From NCBI RefSeq assembly GCF_037201915.1, contig NZ_CP147505.1:2232001-2296000 (forward strand): 64,000 bases of DNA. The letters are read 5' to 3'. Shown one piece after another: positions 1-8,586 of this stretch. The DNA is from Haloplanus sp. CK5-1 (lineage in GTDB: Archaea > Halobacteriota > Halobacteria > Halobacteriales > Haloferacaceae). The translations under genes were made by a program, and so were the position numbers. Positions within the stretch are counted from its first letter, which is position 1. Every line of letters starts with the position of its first letter. Below the pieces are notes generated by a model, which worked only from the letters and a program-made list of their open reading frames with translations, had not been told where the DNA came from and searched no databases.

Positions 1-683
1 AAGCCGAAGGTGGTCACGTCGGCCGATCCCGCCAGTACCTGCTCCGCGATGACGGGGAATGCTCCCTCTCCCGCGAACTTCGCCGTGCCGAAGGTGGCGA
101 AGACGGCGACGACGCCGACGAGGAAGAAGTAGTCACCGAAGCGGGTGACGAGGAACGCCTTCTTCGCGGCGCTCGGCGGCCCCTCCTCGCGGAACCAGAA
201 GCCGATCAGGAGGTACGAACAGAGGCCGACGAGTTCGAAGAACATGAACGCCATCAGCAGGTTGTCGGCGACGACGAACCCGAGCATGGAGGCGGTGAAC
301 AGGCCGAGCCCGGCGTAGTAGCGCGGCAGGCCCGTCTCGCCCTCGTCGTTCATGTATCCGAGGCTGAACACGTGGACCAGCAGCGCGACCAGCGAGACGA
401 TGAGCAGCATCATCGCCGCCAGCGGATCGAGGAGAAGTCCGAACGTGAGTGTCGTCGTCCCCTCGCCGACGCCCGCGGCCCACGTGTACAGCGTCTCGTT
501 GTATGCGTTGCCGGCGCTGACGGTCAGGAAGACCCACGCCGACAGCACCAGCGAGCCCGCGGTGGCGGCGATACCGCCGAACGCGCCGCCCTTGGGGAGG
601 TACTTCCCGCCCGCGAGCGACACGAGGAAAGATAGGAAGGGGAGGAGGACGATGGCGGGCGCGTAGTCGAACGCTCCGACCAT
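1..683 (-). CDS. nuoL: NADH-quinone oxidoreductase subunit L, N-terminal part (cut by window edge)
   Basis: Proton-pumping membrane subunit of complex I. About 227 N-terminal residues are visible, beginning MVGAFDYAPAIVLLPF, with closely packed hydrophobic segments and the family stretch FELVGLCSYLLIGFWF followed by KKAFLVTRFGDYFF. The start codon lies one base below the nuoK stop, so it is translationally close-coupled in the nuo operon. The rest of the gene (full-length family members are about 600-700 residues) lies left of the window. The Mrp subunits at 28-33 kb are paralogues, but the position directly after nuoK makes nuoL the clear assignment. Confidence 0.93.
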   Translation of the reverse strand, partial: MVGAFDYAPAIVLLPFLSFLVSLAGGKYLPKGGAFGGIAATAGSLVLSAWVFLTVSAGNAYNETLYTWAAGVGEGTTTLTFGLLLDPLAAMMLLIVSLVALLVHVFSLGYMNDEGETGLPRYYAGLGLFTASMLGFVVADNLLMAFMFFELVGLCSYLLIGFWFREEGPPSAAKKAFLVTRFGDYFFLVGVVAVFATFGTAKFAGEGAFPVIAEQVLAGSADVTTFG

Positions 684-684
684 C

Positions 685-987
685 TTACCACCTCATCCCC
701 TTGGCCAGCGTCACGTCCACGTCGCCGAAGTTGCGATACAGGACGAGGATGATGCCGATGCCGACCGCGACCTCCGCGGCGGCGAGCGCCATCGTGAACA
801 GGCCGAACGTCTGGCCGGTGACGTTCCCCCAGTACGCCGAGAAGGCGACGAGGTTGATGTTGGCCGCGTTCAGCATGAGTTCGACCGACATCAGGAACAG
901 CAGCGCGTTCGACCGTGTGAGGATCCCGAACAGGCCGATGCAGAAGACGGCCGCCGCCAGCAGCAGGTACCACTGGACCGGGACCAT
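685..987 (-). CDS. nuoK: NADH-quinone oxidoreductase subunit K
   Basis: Small membrane subunit of complex I, 100 residues, the usual length. Three hydrophobic helices are evident, with the conserved glutamate in the stretch LLFLMSVELMLNAANINLV and a second in the segment AAAEVAVGIGIILVLYRNF; in the family these buried glutamates form part of the proton path. The ATG shares a base with the nuoJ2 stop region upstream, and the stop is followed after one base by nuoL. MrpC at 33 kb is a homologue, so the name rests on the nuo context. Confidence 0.95.
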   Translation of the reverse strand: MVPVQWYLLLAAAVFCIGLFGILTRSNALLFLMSVELMLNAANINLVAFSAYWGNVTGQTFGLFTMALAAAEVAVGIGIILVLYRNFGDVDVTLAKGMRW

Positions 988-1364
988 CAGGCGTCACCTC
1001 CCTCGTCGTCGGCGTCGCCGCCGCGAAGTCGGTCGCGAACCTGCCGGCCGCCGTCGGCCAGCAGCGCCACCGGACTCCCGTCCTCCTCGCGTTTCGCCAG
1101 GAGGAGCGAGCCGTCGAGTGCGGCGTCGAGAGCGACGGCGACGACGATGAGCGCGACGAGGAAGCCCTCGCCGGGGACCGACCCCATGTCGAGGTCGAAC
1201 ATCGCGTAGCCGATGCTCGCGGTGATCCCCGCGTCGGGGGCGAACCCCTGTGGGTCGCCAAAGGAGGCCCGAAGGATCGCCACCGCCATCACGACGAACA
1301 GCGCGACGGCCGCCAGTCCGGGGAGGAAGCTCCCCTCGGTGTTCAGTTCCGGTTTCGTTGTCAT
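987..1364 (-). CDS. nuoJ2: NADH-quinone oxidoreductase subunit J, C-terminal half (separate gene)
   Basis: 125 residues starting MTTKPELNTEG, giving the C-terminal part of the NuoJ membrane subunit as an independent protein. A first helix (about residues 13-32) is followed by a loop with DLDMGSVPGEGFLVALIVV and a second helix, and the tail is very acidic. The start was chosen because its ATG overlaps the nuoJ1 stop as ATGA; a longer in-frame extension upstream has no family resemblance. Splitting NuoJ into two genes is known in haloarchaeal nuo operons. The two products presumably assemble side by side in the membrane arm. Confidence 0.85.
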   Translation of the reverse strand: MTTKPELNTEGSFLPGLAAVALFVVMAVAILRASFGDPQGFAPDAGITASIGYAMFDLDMGSVPGEGFLVALIVVAVALDAALDGSLLLAKREEDGSPVALLADGGRQVRDRLRGGDADDEGGDA

Positions 1365-1627
1365 GCCCCGCTCACCTCCGATTCGGCTGTCGATTTCGTG
1401 AGCATCACGGCGAACGTGATGAGGATCAACACCCCGCCCACGTAGACGAGGACCTGCATGGCGGCCAGAAACTCCGCCTGCAGCATCACGTAGTGCACCG
1501 CGACGCTCAACAGGGCGCCGCCCAGCAGGAGTGCGGAGTGCCACACGTCCCTGACGAGGACGACGCCCAGGCTGCACCCCACTGTCACGAGGGCGAACAG
1601 CACGAACGCGATCGTTTCATACACCAT
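1361..1627 (-). CDS. nuoJ1: NADH-quinone oxidoreductase subunit J, N-terminal half (separate gene)
   Basis: 88 residues with the NuoJ N-terminal signature: helices at about 2-22, 28-48 and 54-76, including HSALLLGGALLSVAVHYVML and the conserved VYVGGVLILITFAVML. It is followed by nuoJ2 through an ATGA overlap. A 76-bp gap separates it from nuoI, the longest gap in this operon; the gap carries the direct repeat TTGCTTGA twice (near 1627-1645) and is AT-richer than its surroundings, so an internal promoter or processing site is possible but unproven. Confidence 0.88.
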   Translation of the reverse strand: MVYETIAFVLFALVTVGCSLGVVLVRDVWHSALLLGGALLSVAVHYVMLQAEFLAAMQVLVYVGGVLILITFAVMLTKSTAESEVSGA

Positions 1628-1703
1628 TGCTTGAATTTGCTTGAGGTAATGTTTTGAACGTTTCGAGACGACTCAGCGCCGACGCGGCACCGAGCGTCCG
1701 ACT

Positions 1704-2165
1704 CTACTGATAATCGATCTCCCCGTCACCCTCGCCGATCCACGCGCCACGGTCCGGGTTGCGGGATTCGAGCGGATCGATCCCTTTGTACCACGGGACG
1801 TTCTTCAACTGCTCTTTGTTGTAGACGAAGTCGTCTTTCGTGTCGGCGGTGAACTCGAAGTTCTGTGTCAGCAGGATGGCGTCCACCGGACACACCTCCT
1901 CGCAGAGTCGGCAGTAGATACACTGGCCGATGTGGAGGTTGTACTGTTCGCCGTTGCGCTGGTCGTCCTGCACGATCTGGATCGTGTCGTTCGGACAGAC
2001 GTTCTCGCACTGCCGACACCAGATGCAGCGCTCCTGGCTGAACTTGTGGACGCCGCGGAACCGCGGGCTGACCTCCGGTGCGACGTCCGGGTACTCGACC
2101 GTGAACGTCTTGCCGTCCAGCGCGTGTTTCATCGTCACCGCCATGCCTTTCAGGATTCCAATCAT
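1704..2165 (-). CDS. nuoI: NADH-quinone oxidoreductase subunit I (two 4Fe-4S ferredoxin subunit)
   Basis: 153 residues. Two classic 4Fe-4S motifs are present: C47-x2-C50-x2-C53-x3-C57P and C82-x2-C85-x2-C88-x3-C92P. In the family these hold the clusters that carry electrons to the NuoB cluster next to quinone. The ATG at 2165 (MIGILKGMAV) overlaps the nuoH stop and gives the family-like N-terminus; an upstream in-frame extension is only nuoH sequence read in another frame. The C-terminal tail is acidic. Confidence 0.95.
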   Translation of the reverse strand: MIGILKGMAVTMKHALDGKTFTVEYPDVAPEVSPRFRGVHKFSQERCIWCRQCENVCPNDTIQIVQDDQRNGEQYNLHIGQCIYCRLCEEVCPVDAILLTQNFEFTADTKDDFVYNKEQLKNVPWYKGIDPLESRNPDRGAWIGEGDGEIDYQ

Positions 2166-3277
2166 TACGCGATCACTCCCACTATCACTGCCGTGAGCAC
2201 CAGGTTGGCGAAGGAGAGCACGAGCATCCCCTTCCAGCCCATCTCGATCAACTGGTCGATACGCACGCGCGGGACCGCCGAGCGGGCCCACTGCGTGAAC
2301 AGGAAGAACGCCCACATCTTGATGACCATCCAGACGAACCCGGGCAGGACCGGTCCCGCCGGGCCGCCCAGGAAGAGGACGGCGATCAGCGCGCCGCCGA
2401 GGAAGATGTGGATGAACTCACCCAAGTAGAACAGCACGAAGTAGACGCTGGAGTACTCGGTCTGGTAGCCGGCGACGATTTCGGTCGGCGCCTCGGGGAT
2501 GTCGAACGGGTTCCGACCGATCTCGGCCAGGTTCGCCGCCACGAACAGGACGAACCCGAACGGGTTGACGAAGGCGTACCAGCCGGGGATCGACACCCCG
2601 GCGATCGTCACCAGCGTCTCCGACTGTGCGGCAACGATTTGACTGGTCTGGAGGGTTCCGGCGAAGAGGATCACCGACGCCGCCGTGACGACCAACGGGA
2701 TCTCGTAGGCGAGGTTCTGGGCGATCGATCGCAGCGCCCCCAACAGCGAGTACTTGTTGTTCGAGGCGTAGCCGGCCATCACGAGACCGATCGACGCGAT
2801 GGAGGCGGCCGCGAACGCGAAGACGATACCGGTCTCGGGGTCGGCCAACTGGAGGCCGCTCCCCAGTGGGATGACCGCGAAGCCGAGCAGCGCCGAGAAC
2901 GGCAGGACGATCGGTGCGAGGTCCCACGCCGGGCGGTCGACGCCGTCGGGAACGATCAGTTCCTTCGACAGCAGGCGCACCGCGTCGGCCACGATGATGA
3001 GCAGGCCGAAGGGTCCGATCCGGTTGACTGCGATGCGGTCGGTGAACGCGGCCGTGATCTTCCGTTTGGCCCACGGTCCGGCGACCGCCGTCATGCCGAG
3101 CATGATGTTGGCGACGACGAACGCACCGATCAGGCCGCCGACGACGTCGCCGAGCGTCCCGCTCAGTCCGAGTGCCCCGGAGATGGTCTCCGGGAGCGTC
3201 GTCACCGAGCCGGCCGCGCTCGCGTTCGCGGTCCCCGTCGAGGTGGTCGTCCCCGACTGGAGGAGGACCCCGTCCAT
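2165..3277 (-). CDS. nuoH: NADH-quinone oxidoreductase subunit H
   Basis: 370 residues with about eight to nine membrane helices, forming the quinone-chamber membrane subunit of complex I. Family hallmarks are KRKITAAFTDRIAVNRIGPFG near residue 75, the region AEIGRNPFDIPEAPTEIVAG and, towards the end, FLFTQWARSAVPRVRIDQL. The glutamate-rich loop EAPTEIVAGYQTEYS matches the conserved segment facing quinone. ATG overlaps the nuoCD stop by one base, so it is tightly coupled in the operon. Confidence 0.95.
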   Translation of the reverse strand: MDGVLLQSGTTTSTGTANASAAGSVTTLPETISGALGLSGTLGDVVGGLIGAFVVANIMLGMTAVAGPWAKRKITAAFTDRIAVNRIGPFGLLIIVADAVRLLSKELIVPDGVDRPAWDLAPIVLPFSALLGFAVIPLGSGLQLADPETGIVFAFAAASIASIGLVMAGYASNNKYSLLGALRSIAQNLAYEIPLVVTAASVILFAGTLQTSQIVAAQSETLVTIAGVSIPGWYAFVNPFGFVLFVAANLAEIGRNPFDIPEAPTEIVAGYQTEYSSVYFVLFYLGEFIHIFLGGALIAVLFLGGPAGPVLPGFVWMVIKMWAFFLFTQWARSAVPRVRIDQLIEMGWKGMLVLSFANLVLTAVIVGVIA

Positions 3278-4938
3278 CAGCGATCCACCTCGCCGAGCAC
3301 GATGTCGAGGCTTCCGAGCGACGCGATCAGGTCGGGGATATACTCACCGTTGGACATCTCCGGGAGCGTCTGGAGGTTCGAGAAGCAGGGACTCCGGATC
3401 TTGAACCGGGCCGGCTTCTCCGTCCCGTCGGCGCGCACGTAGATGCCGAGTTCGCCTTTCGCCCCCTCGACTGCGCGGTAGACCTCCGTGTCGTCGTCGG
3501 GACGGATCGTCCGCGGGACGTTCGACTGGATCGTACGCTCCTCCTCGGGCCAGTCCTCGAGGAGGTCGACACACTGCTCGATGATCTTCGCCGACTCCTC
3601 GACCTCGCGGAGACGGACGAGCAGGCGGCTGTAGTTGTCACAACCGTCCTCGGTGACGACGTCCCAGTCGAGTTCGTCGTAGTAGCCGTAGGGGTCGTCG
3701 CGGCGCAGGTCGTAGTCGATGCCCGAGCCGCGGGCGACCGGTCCCGTGGCCCCGTAACTCTTGGCGACCTCCGGGGGCAAGACACCGGTATCGACGGTGC
3801 GGACCTGCAGAATCTCGTTGGCCGAGATCATGTCGTGGTACTCCTCGAGAGCCTCGGGCAGGTCGTCAAGGAAGTCCCGGATCATCTCGAAGAAGTCCTC
3901 GCGGGGTTCGGGCAGGTCCCAGACGACCCCACCGAGCCGGAAGTAGTTGAACATCAGCCGCTGGCCCGTCAGCTCTTCGAGGATGTTCTGGACCTTCTCG
4001 CGGTCCCGGACGGAGTACATGAAGATGGCGGTGAAGTCGCCGTACACGTCGAGGGCGAAGGTGCCGACCGCGAGCATGTGGGCAGCGATGCGACAGAGTT
4101 CCGCGCCCATCGTCCGGATGACCTGTGCGTACTCGGGCACCTCGATATCGGCGAGGTCCTCCGCGACGCGGGCGTACGCCCACTCGTTGAGCAGCCCCGC
4201 CGAGATGTAGTCCCAGCGGTCCGGGTAGGGCATGATCTGGTAGCGGTAGGTGCCCTGCTGACAGATCTGCTCCTCGCAGCGGTGGAGGTAGCCGATGTCC
4301 GACTCGACGTCGACGACCTGCTCCCCGTCGAGGACGGTCTTGAGGTGGAGGACGCCGTGCGTGGCGGGGTGGTGGGGGCCGATGTTGAGGAACATCGTGT
4401 CCCCGTCGCCGGCGTGATCCTCCTGAAGCGGGTTGGCGTGTTCGCGGAGCGGGACGATCTGTGGACGGTCCTGATCGTAGTCCCGGGAGAGCGGGTGGCC
4501 CTGCCACGTCTCGGGGAGGAGGATGCGACGCAGGTCGGGGTGGTCGTCGTACTCGACGCCGACGAGGTCGTAGGCCTCGCGTTCGTGCCAGTCGGCGGTG
4601 CGGTAGACCGGTTCCGCGGACTGGCTCACCGGATCGTCGGTCGGCGTCGGGACGACGACGCTCACCTCGTCGGTCGGATCGTCGTACTTCTTGAGGTGGT
4701 AGATCGACTCGTAGCGGTCCTCGTACTCCTGTGCGGTGACACAGGAGAGATGGTCGTACCCCGCCTCGTCGCGGAGTGCGAAGAGTACGTCCTGTACCTC
4801 GTCCGGCCGGACCACGAACCCCGGCGCGTTGAGGTGGTCGTCCCGGTCGAGGACCGAGTCGCCCAGCAGCGCTTCGATGTCCTCGGCCGTCGCCGCCTCG
4901 GCGTCGACGGTGTCGGGCTGGGACTCCTCGAGACTCAT
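3277..4938 (-). CDS. nuoCD: NADH-quinone oxidoreductase subunit C/D fusion
   Basis: 553 residues. Residues about 1-165 match the 30-kDa NuoC subunit, with DWHEREAYDLVGVEYDDHPD and LRRILLPETWQGHPLSRDY. From about 180 on it is the 49-kDa NuoD subunit: GPHHPATHGVLH, the YLHRCEEQ segment, VARGSGIDYDLRRDDPYGYY and the terminal DIVLGEVDR. NuoD supplies the quinone-binding cavity. The start at 4938 gives an ATGA overlap with the nuoB stop; an upstream in-frame extension of about 98 residues is nuoB read out of frame. A C-D fusion is common in haloarchaea. Confidence 0.95.
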   Translation of the reverse strand: MSLEESQPDTVDAEAATAEDIEALLGDSVLDRDDHLNAPGFVVRPDEVQDVLFALRDEAGYDHLSCVTAQEYEDRYESIYHLKKYDDPTDEVSVVVPTPTDDPVSQSAEPVYRTADWHEREAYDLVGVEYDDHPDLRRILLPETWQGHPLSRDYDQDRPQIVPLREHANPLQEDHAGDGDTMFLNIGPHHPATHGVLHLKTVLDGEQVVDVESDIGYLHRCEEQICQQGTYRYQIMPYPDRWDYISAGLLNEWAYARVAEDLADIEVPEYAQVIRTMGAELCRIAAHMLAVGTFALDVYGDFTAIFMYSVRDREKVQNILEELTGQRLMFNYFRLGGVVWDLPEPREDFFEMIRDFLDDLPEALEEYHDMISANEILQVRTVDTGVLPPEVAKSYGATGPVARGSGIDYDLRRDDPYGYYDELDWDVVTEDGCDNYSRLLVRLREVEESAKIIEQCVDLLEDWPEEERTIQSNVPRTIRPDDDTEVYRAVEGAKGELGIYVRADGTEKPARFKIRSPCFSNLQTLPEMSNGEYIPDLIASLGSLDIVLGEVDR

Positions 4939-5642
4939 GGCGAATCGCCCCAGTTGTAGCGCATGACCAGGTCGTCCTCGTCGATCTCCTCGGCGAGTTT
5001 GTCGACGACCTCGTCCTGTTCGAGGTCGCTGAACTGTTCGAGTTCGTACGGCTTGACCGTCACCGGCGAACTCTCTCCGTTCGCGATCCGTTCTTGCAGT
5101 TTGGCGACGCCGTAGACCAGCGCCTCCGGCCGGGGCGGACAGCCCGGCACGTGGATGTCGACCGGGATGACCTCCTCGGCCCCTTTGACGACGTTGTACC
5201 CCTCCTGGAACGGCCCGCCAGAGATGGTACACGACCCCATGCCGACGACGAACTTGGGTTCGGGCATCTGGTCGTAGACGCGCTTCATCCGAGGGGCAAA
5301 CTTGGAGACGATGGTCCCCGGCACGATGATCACGTCGGCCTGTCGCGGCGACGCCCGCGGCACGCCGGCCCCGAACCGGTCGAGGTCGTGTTTCACCGCG
5401 TAGGTGTGCATCATTTCGATGCTACAGCAGGCGATACCGAACTGTAGCATGAACATCGAGGAGCCACGGACCCACTCCATGAACCGGTCGAACTTGGTGA
5501 GGATGAACGGCGACGAGCCGAACGCCTCCCGAAGCTTCGAGTTGAACCGGTTGTCGGTTCCCGACGCCCCGATCCGGGCGTCGCGTGTGTCGCTCCCCAC
5601 TCGACTCGTGTCGGTGACGAATCGTCCTTTTTCGCTACTCAT
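4935..5642 (-). CDS. nuoB: NADH-quinone oxidoreductase subunit B
   Basis: 235 residues. The N2 iron-sulfur cluster ligands are visible: the adjacent pair C72-C73 in FGIACCSIEMM, C138 in GMGSCTISGG and C168 in HVPGCPPRPE. This cluster hands electrons to quinone. The ATG at 5642 overlaps the nuoA stop as ATGA; an alternative start 16 codons upstream lies inside nuoA. The first 35 residues are a hydrophilic extension rich in D, S and R. No nuoE, F or G genes are in the visible operon, so the NADH module typical of bacteria is absent here. Confidence 0.96.
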   Translation of the reverse strand: MSSEKGRFVTDTSRVGSDTRDARIGASGTDNRFNSKLREAFGSSPFILTKFDRFMEWVRGSSMFMLQFGIACCSIEMMHTYAVKHDLDRFGAGVPRASPRQADVIIVPGTIVSKFAPRMKRVYDQMPEPKFVVGMGSCTISGGPFQEGYNVVKGAEEVIPVDIHVPGCPPRPEALVYGVAKLQERIANGESSPVTVKPYELEQFSDLEQDEVVDKLAEEIDEDDLVMRYNWGDSP

Positions 5643-6052
5643 GATTGTCTCTCCGTTTTGCGGCGGGACGCGCGCGGACTCTTGACCCACTCGACCGCCC
5701 CGTTACGCCACGCCCACGCGAGGCCGACGACGAGGATGCCGATGAACACCAGCATCGGTGCGAGAACCTCCGTGAGCGTCGCGCCGTTCGCCAGCGCCGA
5801 CCGATAGATCAACGTCCACGGGAAGATCAGGACGGTCTCGACGTCGAAGACGACGAACAGCAACGCGACCATGTAGTACTGGATGTTGAACTGTACGTGT
5901 GCCGTCCCCGTCGGCACCTCGCCGCTCTCGTACACGACGGTCTTTCCCTGTTCGGGAACGCTCGGCCGGAGGAGCGCCGACACCATCATCATCATGAGAG
6001 GGATGCCGACGCCCATCAGCCCGAGCGCACCGATTGCTATCCACTGATTCAT
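5639..6052 (-). CDS. nuoA: NADH-quinone oxidoreductase subunit A
   Basis: 137 residues and first gene of the nuo operon. Three membrane helices occur at about 5-25, 57-77 and 85-107; the loop between the first two carries the family motif YESGEVPTGTAHVQFNIQYY and is followed by FVVFDVETVLIFPW. The hydrophilic C-terminal tail is rich in arginine. A TATA box lies about 50 bp upstream of the ATG. Confidence 0.95.
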   Translation of the reverse strand: MNQWIAIGALGLMGVGIPLMMMMVSALLRPSVPEQGKTVVYESGEVPTGTAHVQFNIQYYMVALLFVVFDVETVLIFPWTLIYRSALANGATLTEVLAPMLVFIGILVVGLAWAWRNGAVEWVKSPRASRRKTERQS

Positions 6053-6102
6053 ACCTTGGTTCCTGTCATCCCGGCGGTTGGGAACGCACCCCCATAAGCG
6101 TT

Positions 6103-6110
6103 GATTTATA
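6103..6110 (-). promoter_or_regulatory. Probable TATA box of the nuo operon
   Basis: Read on the minus strand the sequence is GGGTATAAATCAACGC, a good archaeal TATA element about 50 bp upstream of the nuoA ATG, predicting a start near 6078 and a leader of about 25 nt. It is the only AT-rich patch between purE and nuoA. Confidence 0.6.
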
Positions 6111-6183
6111 CCCGCCGGGCGGTGAGCGCGGCCTCACGGTCCGACGCCGGACGAGACGGACTCTCGGACGGCGACGGACGCCG

Positions 6184-6792
6184 TTACCGATCGCGGAAGC
6201 CCTCGATCCCCAGATCGTGGAGGGTCCGCGAGACGTCGGCGACGCCAGTTCGCAGGTCGTCGTGTTCCGCCCGGAGCCGATCCACCAATTCCCCGTGCTC
6301 GCGCGCGAGGATCTGCACCGCGGACAGCGCGGCGTTGTACGACTTGCCGGCGTCGACGGCGACGATGGGTGCACCGGTCGGCATCCCGATCACCGAGTCG
6401 ACCGACTTCTCCTGAACCGGGACGCCGATCACCGGGAGCGGGTAGGCGATGGAAGCGGTCATGTTGGGCAGGTCCGCGGACTTCCCGCCCGCGCCCGCGA
6501 TTATCACGTCCAATCCGCGATCCGCGGCCGTCTCGCCGTACGCGTACATCAGATCCGGCGTGCGGTGGGCGGAGACGACGTAGCTCTCGAAGCTGAACCG
6601 GGCCTCGGGCGGGTCGTCGTAGTCGGTCTGCTCGGCGAACTCGAGTTCCCGGAGCGCGTCGTACGCGCCCGCCATGGTGTCGAGGTCGGAGTCCGATCCC
6701 ATGATGATCCCCACCTCGGGGGTCGTCTCGGGGTCGCGGTCGTCGTCGGCCTGTGCGTGCAGGTCGTCGATGATGTCGGTCACGTCGGTCAT
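6184..6792 (-). CDS. purE: 5-(carboxyamino)imidazole ribonucleotide mutase
   Basis: 202 residues. PurE converts N5-CAIR to CAIR in purine synthesis. Conserved motifs are IIMGSDSDLDTM, the SAHRTPD segment, IIAGAGGKSADLPNM, and GVPVQEKSVDSVIGMPTGAPI. The C-terminal extension of about 45 residues is helical and charged. Its ATG overlaps the purK stop (ATGA), so the two enzymes of this step pair are co-translated from one message. Confidence 0.96.
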   Translation of the reverse strand: MTDVTDIIDDLHAQADDDRDPETTPEVGIIMGSDSDLDTMAGAYDALRELEFAEQTDYDDPPEARFSFESYVVSAHRTPDLMYAYGETAADRGLDVIIAGAGGKSADLPNMTASIAYPLPVIGVPVQEKSVDSVIGMPTGAPIVAVDAGKSYNAALSAVQILAREHGELVDRLRAEHDDLRTGVADVSRTLHDLGIEGFRDR

Positions 6793-7952
6793 CGGAAGGT
6801 GAGTCCGTCGCGGAGGTCGCGGGTCGATTCGAGGAGGGCGGTCGTGTCGTCGCCCTCTTCGGCCGTTGCCGTGACGTGGCCCATCTTGCGGAGTGGGCGC
6901 ACGTCGTCCTTGCCGTACCAGTGGAGGTGTGCTGCCTCTCGTTCGAGGACGGCCTCGACGCCGGCGAGTTCGGCCGGACGCTGTTCGTCGACGGTCCCCA
7001 GGACGTTGGCGCTCACCGTCGGGGCGCGCAGGCGGGTCGACCCCAGGGGCCACCCCAGCACCGCGCGGGCGTGCTGTTCGAACTGTGAGGCGACCGCGCC
7101 CTCGATGCTCCAGTGCCCGGAGTTGTGGGGGCGCGGGGCGATTTCGTTGACCAGAATCTCGCCCTCTGGCGTCTCGAACAGTTCGATGCCGAAGACGCCA
7201 CGCCCCGAGAGCGTGTCGAGGACGTCGCGGGCGACGGTCTGGGCACGTTCCGCCACCGCGTCGTCCGTCCGCGCGGGCACGACCGTCTCGCGGAGGATCT
7301 CCGCCTCGTGGACGTTCTCTCCGACGGGGAAGGTGCACACCTCGCCGTCGCCCTGAACGCCCATCACCGAGAGTTCGCGCTCGAAGTCGACGAACGTCTC
7401 CGCGAGCGCCGCGGGGTCGTCGGCCATCCCGATTTCGGCGAGCGCCGCCTCGGCGTCGTCGGGCGAGCGCACGGGGACGTTGCCCCGGCCGTCGTACCCC
7501 CCCATCCGGGCTTTCAGCATGACCGCACCGAACTCCTCGACTGCCGCACGGAGGTCGGCGGCCGAGTCGACCCGGTGGTAGTCGGGGACGGGGACGCCCG
7601 CCTCGGAGAGCATCTCCTTTTCGGCGTACTTGTCTTGGATCGTCCGGAGCGTCTCCGGGGTGGGGTGGACTGGCACGCCGGCGTCGTCGCTCGCGGCGGC
7701 GAGGTGGTCGGGGTCGGCGAGTTCTATCTCGTAGGTCAGCGCGTCGGTGCGCTCGGCGAGGCGACCGATCGCCTCGGGGTCGTCGAAGTCGCCGATGATC
7801 TGATCGCGAGCGACCGGCGCGGCCGGACAGTCCGGCGTCGGGTCGAGGACGACCGTTTCGACGCCCAGCGGCGCGGCCGCCTCGGCGAGCATCCGGCCGA
7901 GTTGACCGCCACCGACGACGCCGAGCGTCGGCCCGGGAACGGTTATCGTCAT
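6789..7952 (-). CDS. purK: N5-carboxyaminoimidazole ribonucleotide synthase
   Basis: 387 residues, ATP-grasp enzyme making N5-CAIR from AIR, bicarbonate and ATP. The nucleotide-binding N-terminus is LGVVGGGQLGRMLAEAA, followed by the ATP-grasp region AVMLKARMGGYDGRGNVPV and the metal-binding stretch IELFETPEGEILVNEIAPRPHNSGHW. ATG 7952 was preferred over a start 13 codons upstream because a TATA-like TTTAACC (7976-7982) sits about 25 bp above it, as for a leaderless message. Confidence 0.95.
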   Translation of the reverse strand: MTITVPGPTLGVVGGGQLGRMLAEAAAPLGVETVVLDPTPDCPAAPVARDQIIGDFDDPEAIGRLAERTDALTYEIELADPDHLAAASDDAGVPVHPTPETLRTIQDKYAEKEMLSEAGVPVPDYHRVDSAADLRAAVEEFGAVMLKARMGGYDGRGNVPVRSPDDAEAALAEIGMADDPAALAETFVDFERELSVMGVQGDGEVCTFPVGENVHEAEILRETVVPARTDDAVAERAQTVARDVLDTLSGRGVFGIELFETPEGEILVNEIAPRPHNSGHWSIEGAVASQFEQHARAVLGWPLGSTRLRAPTVSANVLGTVDEQRPAELAGVEAVLEREAAHLHWYGKDDVRPLRKMGHVTATAEEGDDTTALLESTRDLRDGLTFR

Positions 7953-8050
7953 GGCTGGAGGTGATACCGAGTCGCGGTTAAACGTTGTCACACGGGAGCG
8001 AGCCGACGCGATGAGCAGCCTACAACAACCCGAAAGCCGGTGGTGTCGGT

Positions 8051-8512
8051 ATGGAGATCAACGGTCCCTCCAGCCCTCTCGGAATCGCCTTGGTGATCCT
8101 CGTCGGACTCGGAGCCGTGGGGTACGGTGCGTACAGTCACACCGCACAGACCTCGGCGCTCGACTCGCCGGAGCGGGTCGACGCCACGGTGGTGTCGGCC
8201 TCCATCGAGACGTGGTCGACAAACGGCGTCTCGTACGCCCCGGACGTGACGTACAACTACACCTACGAGGGCGAGACGTACACGTCCTCGAACGTCTACC
8301 CCGGAACGCTCCCGAAGCAGTTCGACCGGCGGGGCGCGGCCGAGGAGGTACTCGCGGCCTACGAGTCGGACGAGACGGTGCGGGCGTACGTCCCACCCGA
8401 CTCGCCGGAGGGGGCCTACCTCGAACGGGAGACCAACAACAAGCCGTTTCTCGTGATCGGACTCGGGGCGCTGTTCCTACTCGCCGGGGTTCGATCGGCG
8501 CTTGGCGGGTGA
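8051..8512 (+). CDS. DUF3592-like membrane protein
   Basis: 153 residues. A hydrophobic helix at about 10-27 and a second near the C-terminus (about 131-149) flank an extracellular-type domain containing the DUF3592 pattern: VDATVVSASIETWS, then YAPDVTYNYTYEGETYTSSNVYPG and later VRAYVPPDSPEGAYLE. Function of this domain is unknown; it is found in many haloarchaeal genomes. It is divergent from purK and convergent with purNH, so it is probably a single-gene transcript. Confidence 0.75.
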   Translation: MEINGPSSPLGIALVILVGLGAVGYGAYSHTAQTSALDSPERVDATVVSASIETWSTNGVSYAPDVTYNYTYEGETYTSSNVYPGTLPKQFDRRGAAEEVLAAYESDETVRAYVPPDSPEGAYLERETNNKPFLVIGLGALFLLAGVRSALGG

Positions 8513-8586
8513 CCGCCGATCCCGTTAGTCGTGTCTGAGATCGCGCAGGACTCGCGTTCGCTCCCCTGTAGCTTCGGGCATTCCTT

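Noticed and set aside
3172-4959. 595-codon plus-strand frame opposite nuoCD
   Set aside because: It is a shadow of nuoCD with repetitive Val/Asp/Glu/Leu composition and no recognisable motif.
6034-7356. 440-codon plus-strand frame opposite purE/purK
   Set aside because: Arg/Ser-rich shadow translation; purE and purK motifs are unambiguous on minus.
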